From the NCBI GenBank assembly GCA_016782825.1, contig JADHXT010000120.1, forward strand, positions 1-8,775: DNA of 8,775 nucleotides, written 5' to 3'. Numbering within the stretch: position 1 is the stretch's first letter; the number at the start of each line of letters is the position of its first letter. The notes under the pieces are model-generated. The model worked only from the letters and a program-made list of their open reading frames with translations, did not search any database and was not told the DNA's origin. Shown in pieces: positions 5,540-8,775 of the stretch. The DNA comes from Candidatus Brocadiia bacterium. Its GTDB lineage: Bacteria; Planctomycetota; PUPC01; DSUN01. The position numbers were made by a program, and so were the translations under genes.

Positions 5540-6061
5540 ATGGCAGATCGCGACACCATCTTCCGGCTCCTGATGCAGCACGAGGGCGAGATCCGGGCCT
5601 TCGTGGGCTCGATGCTGCGGGACCGCTCCCTGTCGGATGATGTGTTTCAGGAGGTGACGCTCACGCTCTGGGAGCAGGCCGACCGCTACGACGCCTCGAG
5701 GCCCTTTTGCCCCTGGGCGCGGGGCATCGCGGCCCACAAGGTGCTCGAGCGCCGCCGCCGCGACCGCCGCTTCCCCCTCGCCTTCTCGCCCGAGACCATC
5801 GAGGCCGTGGCGCAGGCCTTCTCGCGCACGGAGACAGGCTCTCGACACGAGCTCGACGCGCTCGAGCGCTGCTTCCAGCGCCTTCCCGAGCGCTCTCGAC
5901 GTCTCCTCGCCCTGCGCTACGAGGGCGACCTGTCCGTGGGCGAGATCGCCAGACGAACGGGCCGCACCCTCGACGCGATCTACCAGGCCCTGTCGCGGGC
6001 GCGCGCGGCGCTCGAGGAGTGCATCCGCCGCCGTCTGGCTGCCGAGCAGGAGGGTGCCTGA
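5540..6061 (+). CDS. ECF-type sigma-70 family RNA polymerase sigma factor
   Basis: Protein of 173 residues, typical for an ECF sigma factor. Region 2 covers about 9-75: QHEGEIRAFVGSMLRDRSLS then DDVFQEVTLTLWEQADRYD for core binding, and PFCPWARGIAAHKVLERRRR for -10 recognition. Region 4 covers about 107-165: LPERSRRLLALRYEGDLSVG then EIARRTGRTLDAIYQALSRA, the -35-binding HTH. The phrasing fits the Rhodopirellula/Verrucomicrobium sigma-70 group of PVC bacteria. AGAGGA (5526-5531) lies 8 nt before the ATG. The TGA is followed directly by the ATG of the FecR-domain gene, so the two are co-expressed and that membrane protein is its likely partner. It probably redirects RNA polymerase to an unknown regulon in response to an envelope or carbohydrate cue. 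No autoregulatory promoter could be identified. Confidence 0.93.
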   Translation: MADRDTIFRLLMQHEGEIRAFVGSMLRDRSLSDDVFQEVTLTLWEQADRYDASRPFCPWARGIAAHKVLERRRRDRRFPLAFSPETIEAVAQAFSRTETGSRHELDALERCFQRLPERSRRLLALRYEGDLSVGEIARRTGRTLDAIYQALSRARAALEECIRRRLAAEQEGA

Positions 6062-7924
6062 ATGGCCGACACCCCATCCACCCGCGAGCTCATCGGCAAG
6101 TACCTCGACAAGGCTGCCACCGACGCCGAGGTGGCGGAGCTCACCCGCCGACTCCGCGAGGACCCCGACGCGGCCAATGCCTTTGCCCGAGCGTGCAGGC
6201 TCGACGCCCGGCTCAGCCGGCGGTTCCGCGAGCAGAGCGACGGCGAGCACTTCAGAGGCATGCTGGAGGGGGCCGAGTTGGTCAACCCTCCTCTGCGCCC
6301 TGGCCGCCGGCGCGCTGCGTGGGCCGCCGTCGCCGTCGTTGCGGGAGCTGCCCTGTGCTGGGTGGCCCTGAGCTCACGCTACCCACAGCCTGTGGTCAGC
6401 GGCTCGGTCGAGCTCCGCGGAGAGGGTGCCCTGCGGCGTGGCAGTGCCGTGGAAGCCGGCGACGGCGGCGCCGCCCTCACCCTCGGCGGCTACTGCCGCG
6501 TGGCCCTCGACGCCAACAGCATGGTCCGGATCGCCGGATCGCCACGGCGCGAGCGCATCGTCCTCGAGCGGGGCCGCGTCGCGTGCGACATCGAGCCGGG
6601 GGCGGGGCAGTTCGCCGTGGAGACGGACCGGTGCACGATCTCCGTCCAAGGAACCCGTTTTGCTGTGGAACTGCTGGAGAGCCAAGGAGGACACCCCATG
6701 CTCAACAGGCACGTACTGGTGAAGGTGTTCGCGGGGGCCGTGCTCGTGGCGGCCGCGGGCGCCCAGGAGGTCGTGAACGCAGGCGAGGAGAAGCTCGTGC
6801 CCGGCAAGGTGGTCGTCACGGCGGAGGACCAGGCGAGGCCTGTCGGCGATCGATGGACCTACGCGGTCACGACGCCAGATGGCAAGCCCGTCGGCAAGCT
6901 CGACGTGGCTATCGTCGGCAGGCATACGGTCGGCGCGAACACGCTCCACCGGGCGGCGGTCCGCTTCGGCGCCCAGCGGCGCCCCGACTACTGGTTCGCG
7001 GTCGGCGACGGCGGGTACTTCCACTTCGATGCCTTCGGGGCGACGCAGCTTGGCGACCATTTCCCCCTGCCCCTCAAGGAGGGAATGGCCTTCGCGTATG
7101 AGTCGACCCAGGGCAAGGTGAGCGCGCGCGTCGTGGCGACCGAGGCCGTTGAGGTCCCCGCCGGGAAGTTCGCGTGTCTCGTGGTCGAGAGCAAGTACAT
7201 GGTTGACGGCGAGGAGAGGACCCGAACGAGCTGGGTGGCGCCCGGCGTCGGCACGGTCAAGCACGTGAGGCACGACGTGGCCCTCGCCCTGGCCAGCTCG
7301 ACGCCCGCGGCGGAACCGAAGCCCGAGAAGGGCGCGGTCGCGCTCAACACGTTCGACACCGGCGAGCCGCTGCGCTCGCCGCTGTTCGGCCGCGGCAGAT
7401 GGGGCGGCTGGATGGGCGAGCCGGGGCGAAGCTCCGACGTGGACGTCGATCCGTTCACGGGCGGCGCCAACGGCACGCCGTTCTGCCTGCGGTGGACCTA
7501 CACGACCATCGGGACGTGGGCCTCGGCCAGCATCTCGCCCGGCGGGGGGCAGCCGGCGGACCTGTCGAAGTACAAGGGGCTCTCCTTCTACGTCAAAGGC
7601 CTCCTCGGGAGACCCTGCACGATGACCATCCAGGCGAAGGCGGCCGACGGCGAGCGGAGGGCCTTCGCTCACATCCGCTTCCAGGTGACGGCGCAGTGGC
7701 AGAAGGTGGCCATCACGTCCGAAACGCATCCCGAGCTCGACGACCTCGACCTCCGCCAGGTCCACACCATCGGCCTGAGCGACGCCGCGCGCGAGGGCGC
7801 CGCCCACAACGTCGTCTGGCTCGACGAGGTGAAGCTCCACGAGGACACCGGCCCTCTGCTCGAGGAGATCGAGGCCCGCGAGAAGGCCAAAGCACTGCTC
7901 GAGCACAGGAAGACCGAATTCTAG
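6062..7924 (+). CDS. Membrane-anchored FecR-domain protein with C-terminal CIA30/CBM11-like domain, probable sigma-factor partner
   Basis: Protein of 620 residues. Residues 1-83 are a cytoplasmic helical part (STRELIGKYLDKAATDAEVA) like planctomycete anti-sigma N-termini. About 84-105 is one membrane helix (AAWAAVAVVAGAALCWVALS). About 108-250 is a FecR-type beta domain (VVSGSVELRGEG, ISVQGTRFAVE, VVNAGEEKLV). About 260-405 resembles DUF3108/TapB-like sheets, with GDRWTYAV at the start, EVPAGKFACLVVES in the middle and WVAPGVGTVKH at the end. About 427-600 is a CIA30/CBM11-like sandwich (LNTFDTGEPL, LSKYKGLSFYVKG, WQKVAI, VVWLDEVKLHED). The last two assignments are by pattern only. The exported part probably senses or binds a ligand, perhaps carbohydrate, and signals to the sigma factor encoded immediately upstream. 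The ATG follows that gene's TGA with no gap, so reinitiation is expected. A possible internal start lies at residue 213. Confidence 0.87.
   Translation: MADTPSTRELIGKYLDKAATDAEVAELTRRLREDPDAANAFARACRLDARLSRRFREQSDGEHFRGMLEGAELVNPPLRPGRRRAAWAAVAVVAGAALCWVALSSRYPQPVVSGSVELRGEGALRRGSAVEAGDGGAALTLGGYCRVALDANSMVRIAGSPRRERIVLERGRVACDIEPGAGQFAVETDRCTISVQGTRFAVELLESQGGHPMLNRHVLVKVFAGAVLVAAAGAQEVVNAGEEKLVPGKVVVTAEDQARPVGDRWTYAVTTPDGKPVGKLDVAIVGRHTVGANTLHRAAVRFGAQRRPDYWFAVGDGGYFHFDAFGATQLGDHFPLPLKEGMAFAYESTQGKVSARVVATEAVEVPAGKFACLVVESKYMVDGEERTRTSWVAPGVGTVKHVRHDVALALASSTPAAEPKPEKGAVALNTFDTGEPLRSPLFGRGRWGGWMGEPGRSSDVDVDPFTGGANGTPFCLRWTYTTIGTWASASISPGGGQPADLSKYKGLSFYVKGLLGRPCTMTIQAKAADGERRAFAHIRFQVTAQWQKVAITSETHPELDDLDLRQVHTIGLSDAAREGAAHNVVWLDEVKLHEDTGPLLEEIEAREKAKALLEHRKTEF
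6684..6690 (+). promoter_or_regulatory. Strong internal Shine-Dalgarno before an in-frame ATG inside the FecR-domain gene
   Basis: AAGGAGG lies 7 nt before an in-frame ATG at 6698 (residue 213). Initiation there would make a 408-residue product whose first 23 residues look like a Sec signal peptide: MLNRH, a hydrophobic core, and AAAGAQ as a cleavage-type end. The same bases encode an ordinary FecR stretch, so this may be chance. Confidence 0.35.
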
Positions 7925-7927
7925 ATG

Positions 7928-7933
7928 AGGAGG
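7928..7933 (+). promoter_or_regulatory. Shine-Dalgarno deciding the start of the TolB-like gene
   Basis: A perfect AGGAGG lies 6 nt before the ATG at 7940. An in-frame ATG at 7925 directly follows the previous stop and would add MRRTA to the signal peptide, but it has only AGGAAG 12 nt upstream. Confidence 0.65.
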
Positions 7934-7939
7934 ACTGCG

Positions 7940-8775
7940 ATGGGCGGGCGCTGGATCTTACTGTCTGTGGTATTGGCCGCGGCAGCCTGCGTCCACGGCG
8001 CCGGCACAGGCCACAGGTGCGCCTACTACATGAACGGCCGGATCTGCGTCAACGAGCTGGGCGCGCCCGAGGGCAAGCCCATCACCGCGCCGCCGGTGAA
8101 GGGGCAGGAGGACTTCAAGCCCTCGTGGTCGAAGACCGGCGACCTGCTGGTCTTCTTCCGCAGGGTGAAGAACGACCCCGTCGTGACCAACTGGAAGACC
8201 GCGATCTGCGTCATCAAGACCGACGGCACCGGCTTCCACCAGCTCAGCGACGGCACCCACACCGACTTCAACCAGACCTGGACGCGGGACGGGAAGAACA
8301 CGCCCATCTGGAACCGCAGGAACACGGACGCGGGCGGCTTCTGCGTGATGGCGAGCAAGGTGGGCAACCGCCCCGGCCAGGAGGTCGCCCTGAGCGACCC
8401 GCGCCACCACACCTGGGCACACACCTGCCTGAAGGACGGCAGGATCCTCGTGGACGCGACGCACCCGACGCAGGGCTGGGGCTACTTCCTCATGACGCCC
8501 AAGGTCGGCGGCGGCGGGCGGTACGAACGGATCGACTGCGCCGGGTTGGACAAGCAGGGGCTGCTGTCCCGCATGAGCCTGTCGCCGAGCGAGGACAAGG
8601 TGTGCTTCGAGCACCTGATGGGACACAAGTTCCGGGAGCCTGGGCACGCGATCTTCCTCGCCGACTTCGACGTCGAGAAACGCACCATGACGAACGCCAG
8701 GCCCATCGCCAACACGGAGCGGAAGCCGCACTGGTATGCCTACCCGCGCTGGACGAAGGACGAGACGGCGCTCGT
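7940..8775 (+). CDS. Exported TolB-like (PD40) beta-propeller protein; 3' partial
   Basis: Open to the right edge; 278 residues visible. Residues 1-20 are a signal peptide (MGGRWILLSVVLAAAACVHG). Cys17 after AAA gives only an imperfect lipobox, so a secreted or periplasmic protein is as likely as a lipoprotein. PD40/TolB-type repeats follow: FKPSWSKTGDLLVFF (59-73); IKTDGTGFHQLSDGTHTDFN then QTWTRDGK (92-119), which closely follows the pattern 'DGTG..LT.G..D..P.WSPDGK'; LSPSEDKVCFEH near 212-223; and AYPRWTKDETAL at the end. Such propellers act as protein- or glycan-binding scaffolds and occur in oligogalacturonate-lyase-type enzymes; no catalytic site can be judged in the partial. It is third in the sigma-FecR operon and may act in the same surface process. 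Confidence 0.82.
   Translation, partial: MGGRWILLSVVLAAAACVHGAGTGHRCAYYMNGRICVNELGAPEGKPITAPPVKGQEDFKPSWSKTGDLLVFFRRVKNDPVVTNWKTAICVIKTDGTGFHQLSDGTHTDFNQTWTRDGKNTPIWNRRNTDAGGFCVMASKVGNRPGQEVALSDPRHHTWAHTCLKDGRILVDATHPTQGWGYFLMTPKVGGGGRYERIDCAGLDKQGLLSRMSLSPSEDKVCFEHLMGHKFREPGHAIFLADFDVEKRTMTNARPIANTERKPHWYAYPRWTKDETAL

Noticed and set aside
5707..7101. Long plus-strand open frame overlapping sigma and FecR genes
   Set aside because: Almost entirely R/G/P/A; alternate-frame shadow of two well-supported genes.
6374..7906. Long minus-strand open frame under the FecR-domain gene
   Set aside because: Antisense shadow in GC-rich coding DNA; no domain and no plausible upstream signals.
7958..8731. 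Minus-strand open frame under the last gene
   Set aside because: Antisense of a gene with a signal peptide and TolB-type repeats that has a perfect AGGAGG; the minus frame is V/A/R/G-rich with no motif.

Overview
The window reads as GC-rich bacterial DNA, most likely from a Planctomycetota or other PVC-group bacterium. This is an inference. It rests on an ECF-type sigma factor of the kind common in Rhodopirellula and Verrucomicrobium, directly followed by a membrane-anchored FecR-domain protein and a TolB-like beta-propeller protein, with a sugar-acid dehydratase-type enolase-superfamily gene nearby. No rRNA, tRNA, CRISPR array, transposase or insertion sequence is recognisable.

Layout. (1) 1-1194, plus strand: the end of a mandelate racemase/muconate lactonizing-type enzyme, probably a sugar-acid dehydratase, open at the left edge. 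(2) 1195-1900: about 700 bp with no convincing gene. (3) 1901-2326, plus strand: a 141-residue XRE-type helix-turn-helix regulator with a strong Shine-Dalgarno. (4) 2367-5276, minus strand: six small tightly packed genes of unknown function. In transcription order they are an InsA-like zinc ribbon with a disordered tail, a double zinc-ribbon protein, a basic/aromatic 135-residue protein, a winged-HTH protein, a 181-residue protein and a 125-residue protein. The first four overlap one another. The last two follow an 85-bp gap that holds a near-consensus sigma-70 promoter (TTGACG-N17-TATGAT). (5) 5277-5539: a G-rich divergent intergenic region. (6) 5540-8775, plus strand: sigma factor, FecR/sugar-binding-like membrane protein and TolB-like protein. 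The first stop is followed at once by the next ATG and the second by a possible ATG, so the whole stretch is one reading frame broken by only two stop codons.

How the genes may work together. The 5540-8775 set looks like a cell-surface signalling operon: a sigma factor, its likely membrane-spanning partner, whose exported part carries a FecR domain plus a CIA30/CBM11-like beta-sandwich, and an exported propeller protein. The minus-strand cluster is the least explained part. At least three of its six products look nucleic-acid-binding, none is a recognisable enzyme, and two hand-counted sample lines suggest lower GC than the flanks. It could be an undescribed DNA-binding or regulatory module or the remains of an element, but no function can be assigned from sequence alone.
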